From Acidobacteriota bacterium (GTDB lineage Bacteria > Acidobacteriota > Aminicenantia > Aminicenantales > Saccharicenantaceae), in the NCBI GenBank assembly GCA_039683095.1, contig JBDKSB010000012.1, forward strand, positions 1,179,846-1,243,845: a stretch of DNA of 64,000 nt, written 5' to 3'. Shown one piece after another: positions 15,864 through 27,025 of the stretch (position 1 is its first letter; each line of letters starts with the position of its first letter). Made by a program: the position numbers and the translations under genes. The notes beneath the pieces were generated by a model. The model searched no databases. It saw only the letters and a program-made list of their open reading frames with translations, and was not told where the DNA came from.

Positions 15864-18225
15864 CTGCGCCGCCGGATCCGGCCGCTCCGGTCTTCGCTCC
15901 GTCCGGGCCGGCCGGCTCCTTGGCCGGGGCCGTCTCCCAGATCTTGTCCCGGGGCGCGGCTTCCTTGAACGCGCACTTCTCGTTCTTGCAGTAGACGTAC
16001 GGCTCGCCCTTGATGAGGTTCTTCCGATAGATGACCGGCGCGCCGCACTGCGGGCACGGCCGGGCGATGGGTTCGTCCCAGGAGGCGAAATGGCACTTCG
16101 GGTAGCGGCTGCAGCCGAAGAAGAACTTGCCCCGGCGCGTCTTCCGCTTCAGGATCTGGCCGCCGCAGCCGGTCGGGCAGGCGATGCCCGTCTCGACCGG
16201 ACGGTCCTTCTTGATGAACTTGCACTTCGGGTAGTTGGAGCAGGCCACGAACGGCCCGAACCGGCCGAACTTCTGGGCCAGCTGGGAGCCGCACTCGGGG
16301 CACTTCTCGTCGAGGGGCTTGGATTCCCTCTTGTCCAGGCTCTCCCTGAACTTGCACGCCGGGTAGGCGGAGCAGGCCTTGAACCGGCCGAAGCGGCCGT
16401 CCTTGATGACCAGGTCCGCCCCGCACTTGGGGCACTTCTCGTCGATGGGGATGCCTGTCTTCTTGACGCTCTCGGTCTCGAGCCCCTGCTTGAGGGCGTC
16501 CTCCAGGAGGCCGTATAGCTCCTGGAGGCTGTCGACGCCCTTCCGCGCGCCCTCGGAGATCTGGTCGAGCTCCTCCTCCATCTGGGCCGTGAACTTGAAG
16601 TCCATGAGCCGGGCGAAGTGCTTGACCAGGAAGTCCGTGACGTACGTCCCCAGCTCGGTGGGCTTGAACTTGCCCTCCTCCTTGACGACGTAGGTCCGGC
16701 CCTGGATCGTGGCGATCGTCGGGGCGTAGGTGCTCGGCCGGCCGATGCCGCGGGCCTCGAGCTCCTTGACCAGCGTGCCCTCGGTGTAGCGGGGCGGCGG
16801 CTCGGTGAACTTCTGCTTGGTCTCGAGCTCCAGCAGCTTGAGCGTCTCGCCGGCCGCGGCCTTGGGCAGAAGCTCCTTATCGCTCGCGCCGTTCGGCCAG
16901 ACGGCCAGGAAGCCGTCGAACTTGACCACCTCGCCCTTGGCCTGGAAGAGGTACCGCCCGGAGGTGATGTCGAAGGATGTCTCCTCGATCCGGGCCGCGG
17001 CCATCTGCGAGGCGATGAACTTCCTCCAGACGAGCTTGTACAGGTCGTATTCCTCTTTCTTGAGGAAGGGCTTGACCTTCTCCGGCGTCAGCTCGACGTG
17101 GGCCGGCCGGATGGCCTCGTGGGCGTCCTGCGTCTTCTTCTTGCTCGCGTAGACGTTGGGCTTGGCCGGGACGTAGGGGGACCGGTGCCCGGCATGGGAA
17201 GCCGCCTCGTCCGCCGGCGCGTTCGCGTCCGCGGCCGCGGCGGCCTTGTCGCCCGGGTAATTCTGCTCGATCCAGGCCCGGGCCGCCGCCTGGGCCGACT
17301 CGGAGATGCGGAACGAGTCCGTGCGCATGTAGGTGATGAGCCCGGTCTGGCCGAGCTCGCCGATGGGCATGCCCTCGTAGAGCTTCTGGGCCACGAACAT
17401 GGTCTTCTTGACCGGGAAGCGCAGCAGCCGGAAGCCGTCCTGCTGCAGGGTGCTGGTGATGTAGGGCGGGCCGGGGTGCTTGTATTTCGGCTTGACCTGG
17501 ACCTGGCCCAGGACGAAGGGCGTCCGCTCGCACTCCTCGCGGACGATCCCGGCCTCCTCCCCGTTGCGGACCTTGGCCTTCTTGCCGTCGACCTTGGCCA
17601 GCGCGGCCTTGAAGGCCGGCGGGTTGGCGGCCTCGAGCCGGGCGGCGATATTCCAGTATTCCTCCGGCTTGAAGGCCTCGATCTCCCGCTCCCGGTCGAC
17701 GATCAGCCGCAGGGTCACCGACTGGACCCGGCCGGCCGACAGGCCCCGGGCGATCTTCTTCCACAGGAGCGGGCTGATGCGGTAGCCGACCAGCCGGTCG
17801 AGGATGCGGCGCGTCTGCTGGGCGTCGAGCAGGTTCATGTCGATCTGGCCGAGGTCCTTGAAGGCCGCCCGCACGCCGTCCTCCGTGATCTCGTGGAAGG
17901 AGGCCCGGAAGATGTTCGCGTTGGCGTCGGACAGGAGCTGGCTGAGATGCCAGGAGATGGCCTCGCCTTCCCGGTCGGGGTCGGCCGCCAGGATGACCCG
18001 GTCGCTCTCCTTGGCCGCCTTCTTCAGCTCGGAGACGATCTTCTTCTTGTCGGGGATGACCTCGTAGGTCGGCTCGAAGCCGTGCTCGACGTCGACGCCG
18101 AGGCCCTTCTTGGGCAGGTCGCGGACATGGCCCATCGAGGCCTTGACCAGGTAGTCCGGACCGAGATAGTGGTTGACCGTCTTCGCCTTGGCCGGCGACT
18201 CGACGATGACCAGTGATTTCGACAC
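15844..18225 (-). CDS. topA: DNA topoisomerase I
   Basis: Type IA topoisomerase that relaxes negative supercoils; 793 aa. TOPRIM domain 1-130 with E9 and D82-x-D84; active-site Y299 in GLITYMRTDSF; four C-terminal C4 zinc-ribbon modules (CPKCGADL, CPECGSQL, CPTGCGGQ and CPQCGAPV starts). A low-complexity insertion rich in Ala and Asp follows the IEQNYPG segment. The start is a GTG two bases after the dprA stop, with a GGAGA site inside the end of dprA. It is cotranscribed with dprA and xerC. Confidence 0.96.
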   Translation of the reverse strand: MSKSLVIVESPAKAKTVNHYLGPDYLVKASMGHVRDLPKKGLGVDVEHGFEPTYEVIPDKKKIVSELKKAAKESDRVILAADPDREGEAISWHLSQLLSDANANIFRASFHEITEDGVRAAFKDLGQIDMNLLDAQQTRRILDRLVGYRISPLLWKKIARGLSAGRVQSVTLRLIVDREREIEAFKPEEYWNIAARLEAANPPAFKAALAKVDGKKAKVRNGEEAGIVREECERTPFVLGQVQVKPKYKHPGPPYITSTLQQDGFRLLRFPVKKTMFVAQKLYEGMPIGELGQTGLITYMRTDSFRISESAQAAARAWIEQNYPGDKAAAAADANAPADEAASHAGHRSPYVPAKPNVYASKKKTQDAHEAIRPAHVELTPEKVKPFLKKEEYDLYKLVWRKFIASQMAAARIEETSFDITSGRYLFQAKGEVVKFDGFLAVWPNGASDKELLPKAAAGETLKLLELETKQKFTEPPPRYTEGTLVKELEARGIGRPSTYAPTIATIQGRTYVVKEEGKFKPTELGTYVTDFLVKHFARLMDFKFTAQMEEELDQISEGARKGVDSLQELYGLLEDALKQGLETESVKKTGIPIDEKCPKCGADLVIKDGRFGRFKACSAYPACKFRESLDKRESKPLDEKCPECGSQLAQKFGRFGPFVACSNYPKCKFIKKDRPVETGIACPTGCGGQILKRKTRRGKFFFGCSRYPKCHFASWDEPIARPCPQCGAPVIYRKNLIKGEPYVYCKNEKCAFKEAAPRDKIWETAPAKEPAGPDGAKTGAAGSGGADEQGNR

Positions 18226-18226
18226 C

Positions 18227-19330
18227 TTACATTCTCCTCTGGAATTCTTTCCCGGGATGCTGGATAACGGCCCCCTTCAGCTCGAGGCCCAGCAGCAGCG
18301 CCAGCAGGCCGGAAACCGACCGGCCCGTCCGTTCGGCCAGCTCGTCGATGGACAGGGCCGCGTCGACGGGCAGCTCGTCCAGCAGCCGGCGCTCGTCCGG
18401 GCTCAGAGAAGCGGCGCTATTCTCCTCTTTTGCGTCCCGCTGCGCAAGGAGATTCTCGCGCCACGGCGACGGCAGGGCGTCGGCCACGTCCTCCCACGAG
18501 GCCACGGGCCGGGCCCCGTCCCGGATCAGGCCGATGGGCCCTTCGCTCAGGGGCGAGGTCACGTTGCCCGGGACGGCCATGACCTCGCGGTCCTGGGACA
18601 GGGCCAGCTTGGCCGAGATGAGCGAACCGCTCTTGCGGGCCGCCTCGACCACGACCAGGCCCAGGGCCAGGCCGCTGATGATCCGGTTCCGGACCGGGAA
18701 GTTCTCCGCCAGCGGCGGCGTCCCCAGGGGTAGCTCCGAGACGACGGCTCCGCGCCCGGCGATCTCCCGGTGCAGGCCGCGGTTCTCCCACGGATACGGA
18801 ACGTCCAAGCCGGAACCGAGCACGGCGATCGTCCTTCCTTTCTTGAGAGCCCCCCGATGAGCGCAGGCGTCGATGCCCGCGGCCAAGCCGCTGACGACGA
18901 CGCAGCCGCGGCCGGCCAGGTCGGCGGCCAGCTTCTCGGCCACGGCCCGCCCATAGGGGGTGGGCCGCCGGGCGCCGACAACGGCCACCGCGGGATTTCC
19001 CAGAGCCCCCGGGTCGCCCTCGCAATAGAGGGCGAACGGAGGATCGAAGATCTCTCGCAGGTACCCCGGATAGCCGGGGTGGTCCAAGGTCAGGAGAGTA
19101 TACGCCTTCCTCTCTATTATTTCCACTTCCCGGCGGGCCCGGTCCAGGGCCCGGCCGCCGGCGATGGCCTCGACCGTCCGGGCGTCCAGCCGCAGCCCCT
19201 CGAGATCGCCGGGGCCGGCCCGGAAGACGTCGGTGATCGCCGGGAAGCGGGCCAGGAGCCGGCGGGTCGCGGCGCGCGGCCCGTAGAAAAGGAGCGCCAG
19301 CGCCAGCCAGCAGAGGTCCCGGTCGTCCAC
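18227..19330 (-). CDS. dprA: DNA-processing protein DprA (Smf)
   Basis: Loads RecA on incoming single-stranded DNA during transformation. I choose the GTG at 19330 (367 aa) because AGGGAGG lies five bases before it; an in-frame GTG at 19381 has no such site. The N-terminal SAM-like helices are followed by the Rossmann core (AVVGARRPTPYG, VVSGLAAGIDACAHRGAL, LGSGLDVPYPWENRGL, NRIISGLALGLVVVEA) and a C-terminal winged helix (DELPVDAALSIDELAERTG). Together with ComEA it hints at competence; other com genes are not in this window. Confidence 0.93.
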   Translation of the reverse strand: MDDRDLCWLALALLFYGPRAATRRLLARFPAITDVFRAGPGDLEGLRLDARTVEAIAGGRALDRARREVEIIERKAYTLLTLDHPGYPGYLREIFDPPFALYCEGDPGALGNPAVAVVGARRPTPYGRAVAEKLAADLAGRGCVVVSGLAAGIDACAHRGALKKGRTIAVLGSGLDVPYPWENRGLHREIAGRGAVVSELPLGTPPLAENFPVRNRIISGLALGLVVVEAARKSGSLISAKLALSQDREVMAVPGNVTSPLSEGPIGLIRDGARPVASWEDVADALPSPWRENLLAQRDAKEENSAASLSPDERRLLDELPVDAALSIDELAERTGRSVSGLLALLLGLELKGAVIQHPGKEFQRRM

Positions 19331-19396
19331 GGTCGCCTCCCTATTGTAATAAGGACGCCCGGGGAGGGCGGTCTGTCCCACTGCCGTCGCCCGGGC

Positions 19397-20707
19397 TCAG
19401 CGGCCGAACAGCACGGACGAGCCGGTGTAGAAGGTCCCGGCTACGGCGCCCGTCATCAGGCAGGCCAGGGTGGCCGCGAGAAGGGCCCGGAAGCCGATCC
19501 GCGACAGGTCCCTGGCCCGGGAGGGCACGAGCGCCGCCGTCCCGCCGACGAAGATGGCCAGGGAGGCGACGTGGGCGAAGCCGCACAGGGCATAGGAGGC
19601 GATGATGGCCGAGCGCGGGTCGCGCAGGGCGCCCGCGGCCATGAGCTCGGACAGCCGGCCGAACGAGAAGATCTCGGTCAGGATGGTCCGGTCCCCGAGG
19701 AGCTTGGCGATCGAAAGGGCGTCGGACGGCGGCACGCCCATGGCCAGGGTCAGGGGATAGAAGACGTAGCCGAGCAGGGCTTCGATCGACCATTTGAAAT
19801 GCCAGCCGAAGATCCCGTTGGCCAGGCCGCCGAGCCAGCCCAGGACCAGGTTCGCCAGGGCCAGCAGGCCGAGGAAGGCGATGAGCAGCGTGACGATGCC
19901 GCCGAGGAGCTTCAGCCCGTCCCGGGCCCCGTTTATGACGGCCATGATCAGGTTGTCCTCGCGCTCGTAGTGGGGCTTGACGTCCAGGCCGAGGGTCAGC
20001 GGCTTCCCGGTCTCGGGCATGACCAGCTTGGCCATGACGACGCAGGCCGGGGCGGAGATGAACGAGGCCGACACGAGGTGGCCGGCGATCGTCGGGATCT
20101 GCTTCTGCAGCATCAGGACGTACATGGCCAGGACGGTCGAGGCGATGGTGCCCATGCCGGCCGTGACGATGGTCCCGAGCTCGGACACGGTCATGTCCTT
20201 GAGGTGGGGCCGGACGACCAGGGCCGACTCGACGCCGACGAAGATGTTGGCCGAGACGGACAGCGATTCCGCCCCGCTGATCCGCATCGTTTTGGTGAAG
20301 ACCCGGGCGAACAGCCGGACGAAGAAGGGCATGACGCCGAGATAATAGAGGGCCGCGAGCAGGGCGGCGAAGAAGATGATCGTCGGCAGGCCCTGGAAGG
20401 CCAGGAAATAGCCCAGGCTCGTCTCCCCCGCGGCGTTCACCGTTCCCGGAGGCAGGGCCAGGCGGCCGAAGACGAACTGGACTCCGGCCATGGCCGTCCC
20501 GAGGACCGCGGTGACGGCGCCGTTGACCCAGAGGAAGACCTTCGCCCCGGCCGGGACGACGAAGATGAAGAAGGCCAGCAGCAGCTGGAGCCCGATGCCC
20601 CAGAGGATGACGCGGACGTTGACGACCTTGCGGTCCGTCGAGAAGAGCCAGGCCACGGCCGCCAGCACGAACAGGCCGGCGAAGCTGACCAGGTTGTAGG
20701 CGGTCAC
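19397..20707 (-). CDS. Concentrative nucleoside transporter (NupC/CNT family)
   Basis: Inner-membrane nucleoside symporter, 436 aa. Three N-terminal helices, a gate domain (LPTIIFFAALLAALYYLGVM) and the C-terminal transport domain with SVSANIFVGVESALVVRPHL and CGFAHVASLAIFVGG. The family motif near NIFVGQTEAPL reads NIFVGVESALV here, so nucleoside or cation preference may differ from characterised members. GTG start, with the DUF167 stop two bases upstream. It is part of the glmS-xerC chain, with no obvious functional tie. Confidence 0.88.
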   Translation of the reverse strand: MTAYNLVSFAGLFVLAAVAWLFSTDRKVVNVRVILWGIGLQLLLAFFIFVVPAGAKVFLWVNGAVTAVLGTAMAGVQFVFGRLALPPGTVNAAGETSLGYFLAFQGLPTIIFFAALLAALYYLGVMPFFVRLFARVFTKTMRISGAESLSVSANIFVGVESALVVRPHLKDMTVSELGTIVTAGMGTIASTVLAMYVLMLQKQIPTIAGHLVSASFISAPACVVMAKLVMPETGKPLTLGLDVKPHYEREDNLIMAVINGARDGLKLLGGIVTLLIAFLGLLALANLVLGWLGGLANGIFGWHFKWSIEALLGYVFYPLTLAMGVPPSDALSIAKLLGDRTILTEIFSFGRLSELMAAGALRDPRSAIIASYALCGFAHVASLAIFVGGTAALVPSRARDLSRIGFRALLAATLACLMTGAVAGTFYTGSSVLFGR

Positions 20708-20708
20708 C

Positions 20709-20936
20709 TCATTCCTCGAGGCGGAACTGCTTGCGGGACGAGGCCGCGCCGCGGACGAGCGTCAAGCGCGAGGGAGGGACGCCCAAGTGCTCGGCCAGCC
20801 GCTCGACGATCTCGTCGTTGGCCCGGCCCCGGTCCGGCGCGGCGCGCACCCGGACGCGGAAGCTGCCGGGGGCCAGCTCCTCGACGCCGGGCGCCTTGGA
20901 GCGCGGCTGGGCCTTGACCGTGAGGATGCGGGCCAT
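20709..20936 (-). CDS. DUF167 (YggU-like) small protein
   Basis: 75 aa matching the YggU/DUF167 fold: ILTVKAQPRSKAPGV at the start and the signature GRANDEIVERLAEHLGVPPSRLTLVRG. Cytoplasmic, function unknown. It lies six bases after DUF1573 and two before the nucleoside permease. Confidence 0.88.
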   Translation of the reverse strand: MARILTVKAQPRSKAPGVEELAPGSFRVRVRAAPDRGRANDEIVERLAEHLGVPPSRLTLVRGAASSRKQFRLEE

Positions 20937-20941
20937 TCCCC

Positions 20942-21721
20942 CTACTTCAGGACCGACTTGTACTTCTCGAAGATGTCCTTGAGCTCCTTGCGGGAGATGA
21001 CGTAGCGGCTGACGTAGACGGACATGGTCGAGCGGACGGGGTCGTTCGACTTGAGCAGGATGTAGTCGCGCTGGACGCCCAGCCGCGTCTGGGGCGGGAA
21101 GCGGAGCTCGACCTCGCGCGACTCCCCCGTCGGCAGGAAGAACGGCGAGACCAGAGGCTTGCCGCCCGAGAAGAACCCGACGTTCTCGTGGGCCAGCTCG
21201 ACCTTGAGCTCGCGCTCGCCGGCGCTCTTGACGACGATCCGGGTCGACGGCGACTCGCCCTCGAGGACGAGGCCCAGGTCGACGTTGTAGCGGTCGATGT
21301 CGATGCGGGGCGCGGGCGGGACCTGGATCTCGGCGACGAGGCTGAGCTCGCGCCGCGGGTTCTCGCCGTCGTTCGAGACGAGGTAGATATAGCGGGCCAG
21401 GCGCCCGGAATAGCCGCGGGTGTCGAAGGTCGCCTTGAGCTTGCCTTCCCGGCCGGGAGCGATCCTCTGCTCGGAGACCAGCGCGGCCGTGCAGCCGCAG
21501 GTCGTCTCGACCTTCTCGATGACCAGCGTGGCGCCGCCCTCGTTCTTGAAGACGAACTCGCAGCTGACGACGTCGCCCTGCTTGACCGTCCCGAAATCGT
21601 GGGCCGTGGCTCTGAACACGGCCCGCGGCTTCGGTGCCTGGGCGGGAACGGCGGCCAGGCTGACTGCCGCGGCGGCGGCCAGAAGGATGGCGCCGAGGCG
21701 CCGGGGGATGCGTTCGTTCAT
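20942..21721 (-). CDS. DUF1573 domain protein, secreted
   Basis: 259 aa. A signal peptide (ILLAAAAAVSLAAVPAQA) is followed by an Ig-like DUF1573 domain with its hallmark FGTVKQGD, FKNEGGATLVI and TTCGCTAAL (Cys-x-Cys), then a second beta-sandwich (about 135-235) with a TGESREVELRF segment. It is probably periplasmic or surface-associated; function unknown. It starts 52 bases after glmS. Confidence 0.88.
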   Translation of the reverse strand: MNERIPRRLGAILLAAAAAVSLAAVPAQAPKPRAVFRATAHDFGTVKQGDVVSCEFVFKNEGGATLVIEKVETTCGCTAALVSEQRIAPGREGKLKATFDTRGYSGRLARYIYLVSNDGENPRRELSLVAEIQVPPAPRIDIDRYNVDLGLVLEGESPSTRIVVKSAGERELKVELAHENVGFFSGGKPLVSPFFLPTGESREVELRFPPQTRLGVQRDYILLKSNDPVRSTMSVYVSRYVISRKELKDIFEKYKSVLK

Positions 21722-21773
21722 CGGACTCTCCTCGATGTCTCAGGATACTCCATCGCCGCGCCGCCGGGCAAGC

Positions 21774-23603
<1,830 letters not shown>

Positions 23604-23613
23604 GCTTCCCTCC

Positions 23614-25017
23614 TCAACCGAGATCCGGCCCTTCCTCCTCGCCCTCGCCGTCATCGGGCGAGGGGGGGAGGGGCCCGGGCAGGCCGATGAGCGGCAGGTA
23701 CTTGCCGCCTTCGGCCTGTGGATTCAGCGACGCCAGGATGCGCAGGTCCGGCCGCAGGGCCAGATCGACGACCTCCCCGGCGTTCTCCGGGGCCAGGACC
23801 TGGACGGAGGGCCTGGTGACGTCCGTGTCGTTGACCGCCCGGACAACCCCGACCCGTCCGTCGTCCATCGAGACCAGCGTCCCGATCGGCCAGACGCCCA
23901 TGAACTGGAAGAACTTGTCCAGGAGCTGGGGCTCGAACATCTTGCCCCTCTCGAGCACCATCAGCTCGTGGATCTTCTCGGGCGGATAGTCCTTCTTGTA
24001 GGACCGCTTCAGGGCCAGGGCGTCATAGACGTCGCAGATGGAGACCATCATCGAGGCCGGGTGCGGCCTGCGGGAGTAGGGCGACCTGGGATAGCCGGTC
24101 ATATCGTGGCGGAGGTGGTGCTCATAGCAGATGACGACGGGCAGGATGCCCAGGACGTCCTTGTAGCCCTCGAGGATGCGGGCCCCGAGGAGGGGGTGGT
24201 TGCGGACCTGGAGGAACTCGCCCTCGGACAGCTTCGATTCCTTCTGGATGAGCTTGAGCGAGATGTAGAGCTTGCCGACGTCGTGGTACAGGGCGGCTAT
24301 GCCCAGGTCGAGGACGTCGTCCTTGGCGAACTGCAGCTTCGAGGCGAAGAACATCGAGAGCAGGGTGACGTTGAGGAGGTGGACGAAGGTGACCAGGTCG
24401 CGCCTCTTGACCGAGACGAGGTTAAGCAGCTCCTGGTGGCGGCCGACGAAGTCCTCCATGATGCCGAGGATGTTGAAGCGCAGGTCGAGGTAGTCGACGT
24501 CCTCCCGCTCGAGGACGACGTTGAGGGCATGGGAGACCGTGCGGACGGAGCCCTCGTAGCGCGTCCGGGTCTCCGCGGCCGCCGCCTCGGCGGCATCGCC
24601 CCTGACCATGGTCCGCAGCTTCCCGGCCCGGATGTTCTGGATGCCGTGGAGGTTGAAGTACTCCTGCTCGCTGATCTTCTCCGTCCGCTTGACCCGGGTC
24701 AGGAAGATGATGAACTCGCGCAATTCCTCGAAACGCAGGCCCTGCTGGAAGATGATCCGCTCGACGCCGTTCTTCTCCAGGAAGTCGATGAGCAGGCCGA
24801 GCTTGCCCCGGAGGTTGAAGAAGATCTCGTCCTCCCAGGCGGCCTCGCCGCCGATGATGCCGAGGACAAGCTCCTTGCGGTCCTCGAGGATCTCCTGGAC
24901 GATGGCGTGGAGCCGGTTGAGGTACTCCTTGAACTTCGGGTGGTCGCCGGTGTAGATCTTGCCGGCCTGGATGGCGTTCATCAGGTAGATGAAGCAGATC
25001 TTGATCTTATCCCTCAC
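23614..25017 (-). CDS. HD-domain phosphohydrolase with degenerate HD-GYP motif and shared N-terminal domain
   Basis: 467 aa, GTG start overlapping the upstream gene by 11 bases. Residues 14-108 form a domain that resembles the N-terminus of the upstream neighbour. The catalytic half contains H245-D246 in YHDVGKLYIS, H274 in NHPLLG, and H300-H301 in EHHLRHDMTGYP. HD-GYP enzymes normally read DGxGYP; here the Gly is Met (D305-M306-T307-G308-Y309-P310), and the canonical HHExxDG spacing is altered. It could still be a cyclic-di-GMP phosphodiesterase, or a relative with another nucleotide. A C-terminal segment of about 90 residues (PIGTLVSMDDGRVGVV) is a small beta domain found after many HD-GYP cores. 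The tail is acidic. Confidence 0.82.
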   Translation of the reverse strand: MRDKIKICFIYLMNAIQAGKIYTGDHPKFKEYLNRLHAIVQEILEDRKELVLGIIGGEAAWEDEIFFNLRGKLGLLIDFLEKNGVERIIFQQGLRFEELREFIIFLTRVKRTEKISEQEYFNLHGIQNIRAGKLRTMVRGDAAEAAAAETRTRYEGSVRTVSHALNVVLEREDVDYLDLRFNILGIMEDFVGRHQELLNLVSVKRRDLVTFVHLLNVTLLSMFFASKLQFAKDDVLDLGIAALYHDVGKLYISLKLIQKESKLSEGEFLQVRNHPLLGARILEGYKDVLGILPVVICYEHHLRHDMTGYPRSPYSRRPHPASMMVSICDVYDALALKRSYKKDYPPEKIHELMVLERGKMFEPQLLDKFFQFMGVWPIGTLVSMDDGRVGVVRAVNDTDVTRPSVQVLAPENAGEVVDLALRPDLRILASLNPQAEGGKYLPLIGLPGPLPPSPDDGEGEEEGPDLG

Positions 25018-27025
25018 GCCAGATCTCCAGTCCCCATTTATCGAGCAGCGCCGCGGCCGCGTGCCGGACCTTGCGGTTCCAGAAGTCCTTCCGCTCGGAC
25101 AGCGGGGCGACGTACGGGGCGGCCTCGCGCAGCCCGTAGCGCCCGACGATGCCGATGTTGCGCAGCAGCGCCTTGTTCCGCAGGCCGTAGGGCGAGGCCA
25201 GCCCGAAGAGCTTGGTGAAGGCGACGTGCTTGGTCCGCTCGGTGCGCAGGAGCAGGCTCAGGGCCTCGGCCCGGATGATCTCGTTCTTTTTCTCCAGGAT
25301 GGGGAAGAGGAAGGCCTCGTCGAACTCCTGGAGGTTCTCCATGGCCTGCAGGGCCTTGAGCTTGACGCCCGCGTCGCCGGCCTGGTAGACCTTCTTCAGG
25401 GTCTCGAGGGAGGTCGGGGTGTCGATGAGCTTCAGGGCCTCGGCCAGGCGGCCCAGGAGCTCGGCGTCGACGGCGCGCTTGCGGATCGCGGCCTGGAAGG
25501 CCGGGATGTCGTCCGGGAAGAAGCGGAAGAGGGCCCGCAGGAGCGACGAGGAGACGACCCGGTCCTTGAGGACCGTGTCGGCGTAGACCTCGCGGCCGTA
25601 GCGGCTCCGGCCGAGCCGCTCGATGAAGGCGTCCAGCTGCGGCCCGGATTCGCCCCGCAGCAGGCAGCCTTCGATATGCTCGGCCACGGACCGGAGGGCC
25701 TCCTCGTAGCCCGCCTCGCCGGCCAGGTCCGCCGCCCGGCCCTCCAGGACCTCCTGGAAGGCCAGCAGGAACTCGAAGTCGGCCTCCTGGACGATCCGCT
25801 CCCACTCCTCGGCGACGCGCTTCAGGACGGCGGCGGCCGTCCCCGTCTCCCGCTCCCGGGCCAGCAGGGTCAGCAGGAGGAAGCGGTAGTTCCGCTGCAG
25901 GAGCGCGTGGTCCAGGACGAGCCTCTGGTCGAAGGAGATCTCGTTGAGGAGGTTGGACAGGGTCTGCCGGTAGATCTCCGAGTGAAGCGACGAGGACATG
26001 CCCGACATCAGGATGCGGATCTTCGACTCGGTTTCGGCCCGGCGGTTCTGGGGGTCCTCGGTGTGGAAGAGGGCATGGAGCGAGGTGGCGATCTTCTTGT
26101 GCCGCTCCTTGTCGATGATCCGGGAGAAAATGCTGAAGCTCAGCGAGTCGAACTTGTCGTTGCCGATGATCTCTTCCCAGAGGGTCGAGGCCAGGTCCTC
26201 CTCGCTCAGGTCGGAGATGAGGAGCTTGAGGTTCTCGAACTTCGACTCGGTCGGCGTCTTGCGGGCCGCGACGATGGTCTTCAGGAGCTGCTTGGAGGCG
26301 ACCCGGTGCTTCTCCTCCGAGGTCTCCTTGAGGTAGTGGAAGAACTGGGCGAAATTCTTGTGCAGCTCCTCGTTCTGGATGAGGTCTTCAGTGTTGAACT
26401 TGCCGACGACCTTGTCGAACGACCCGGCCAGCTCCTCGTACTTGGCGGCGTCGTTCTCCTCGACGGCCTCCATGAGGAGGTAGGGCCAGATGTCCTTGAT
26501 CTCCTCGCCCTCGCCCTGGAGGAGGATCGAGTAGTCGAGCGTGTCGACCGTGATGTGGACGATGCTCTCCCGCTTGACGATGGCCGCGGCCCCGCCCTCC
26601 CGGATGAACATCTTGACGGGCAGCATGATCTTGGAGGCGAAGCGCATGAACTCGTCGAAGCCCAGGCCCGGCCTGAACTCGAGGCGCTTGATCTTGCGGA
26701 AGTGGAAGAGCTGGGCCAGGTCCATGTAGGTCCGCTCGCCCTCCCAGAAGCGGCCGTCGATGAGCAGGGCGTGGGGGGAGAAGCCGATCGAGAGCGGGTT
26801 GACGTGGGCGAAAAGGGCCTCGAGCTTGGCCAGGAGCTCGTTGACGCTGCTCTTGAAGGCCGGGTGCTCGGCGTTGTACATCGAGGCCATCTTGAAGGCC
26901 ACGCGCAGGGACCGGGTCATCGAGCGGATGAGCTCGTCCCTGTCCGCGGGGATGTCGACGCGGGCCGGGGCCGGGACGGACGGGTCCGCCAGACCGGTCG
27001 GGACTCCATCGCGCTCGGCAGGCAT
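25007..27025 (-). CDS. Large helical protein with HEAT-like C-terminus, paired with the HD phosphohydrolase
   Basis: 672 aa, cytoplasmic, function not recognised. Residues about 36-138 share spacing and residues with the N-terminus of the HD protein (Y50, H54-P55, F57-K58, G120-L121, F123-x-E-F). The middle is helical and charged. Residues about 480-670 look like HEAT/Armadillo repeats (TLKKVYQAGDAGVKLKALQA, RAEALSLLLR). It overlaps the HD gene by 11 bases and is first in the operon that runs to xerC. A scaffold or sensor for the HD enzyme is a reasonable inference. Confidence 0.8.
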   Translation of the reverse strand: MPAERDGVPTGLADPSVPAPARVDIPADRDELIRSMTRSLRVAFKMASMYNAEHPAFKSSVNELLAKLEALFAHVNPLSIGFSPHALLIDGRFWEGERTYMDLAQLFHFRKIKRLEFRPGLGFDEFMRFASKIMLPVKMFIREGGAAAIVKRESIVHITVDTLDYSILLQGEGEEIKDIWPYLLMEAVEENDAAKYEELAGSFDKVVGKFNTEDLIQNEELHKNFAQFFHYLKETSEEKHRVASKQLLKTIVAARKTPTESKFENLKLLISDLSEEDLASTLWEEIIGNDKFDSLSFSIFSRIIDKERHKKIATSLHALFHTEDPQNRRAETESKIRILMSGMSSSLHSEIYRQTLSNLLNEISFDQRLVLDHALLQRNYRFLLLTLLARERETGTAAAVLKRVAEEWERIVQEADFEFLLAFQEVLEGRAADLAGEAGYEEALRSVAEHIEGCLLRGESGPQLDAFIERLGRSRYGREVYADTVLKDRVVSSSLLRALFRFFPDDIPAFQAAIRKRAVDAELLGRLAEALKLIDTPTSLETLKKVYQAGDAGVKLKALQAMENLQEFDEAFLFPILEKKNEIIRAEALSLLLRTERTKHVAFTKLFGLASPYGLRNKALLRNIGIVGRYGLREAAPYVAPLSERKDFWNRKVRHAAAALLDKWGLEIWREG

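Noticed and set aside
23604-23660. glmS ribozyme upstream of glmS
   Set aside because: Only ten bases separate glmS from the upstream stop codon and no ribozyme core is visible.
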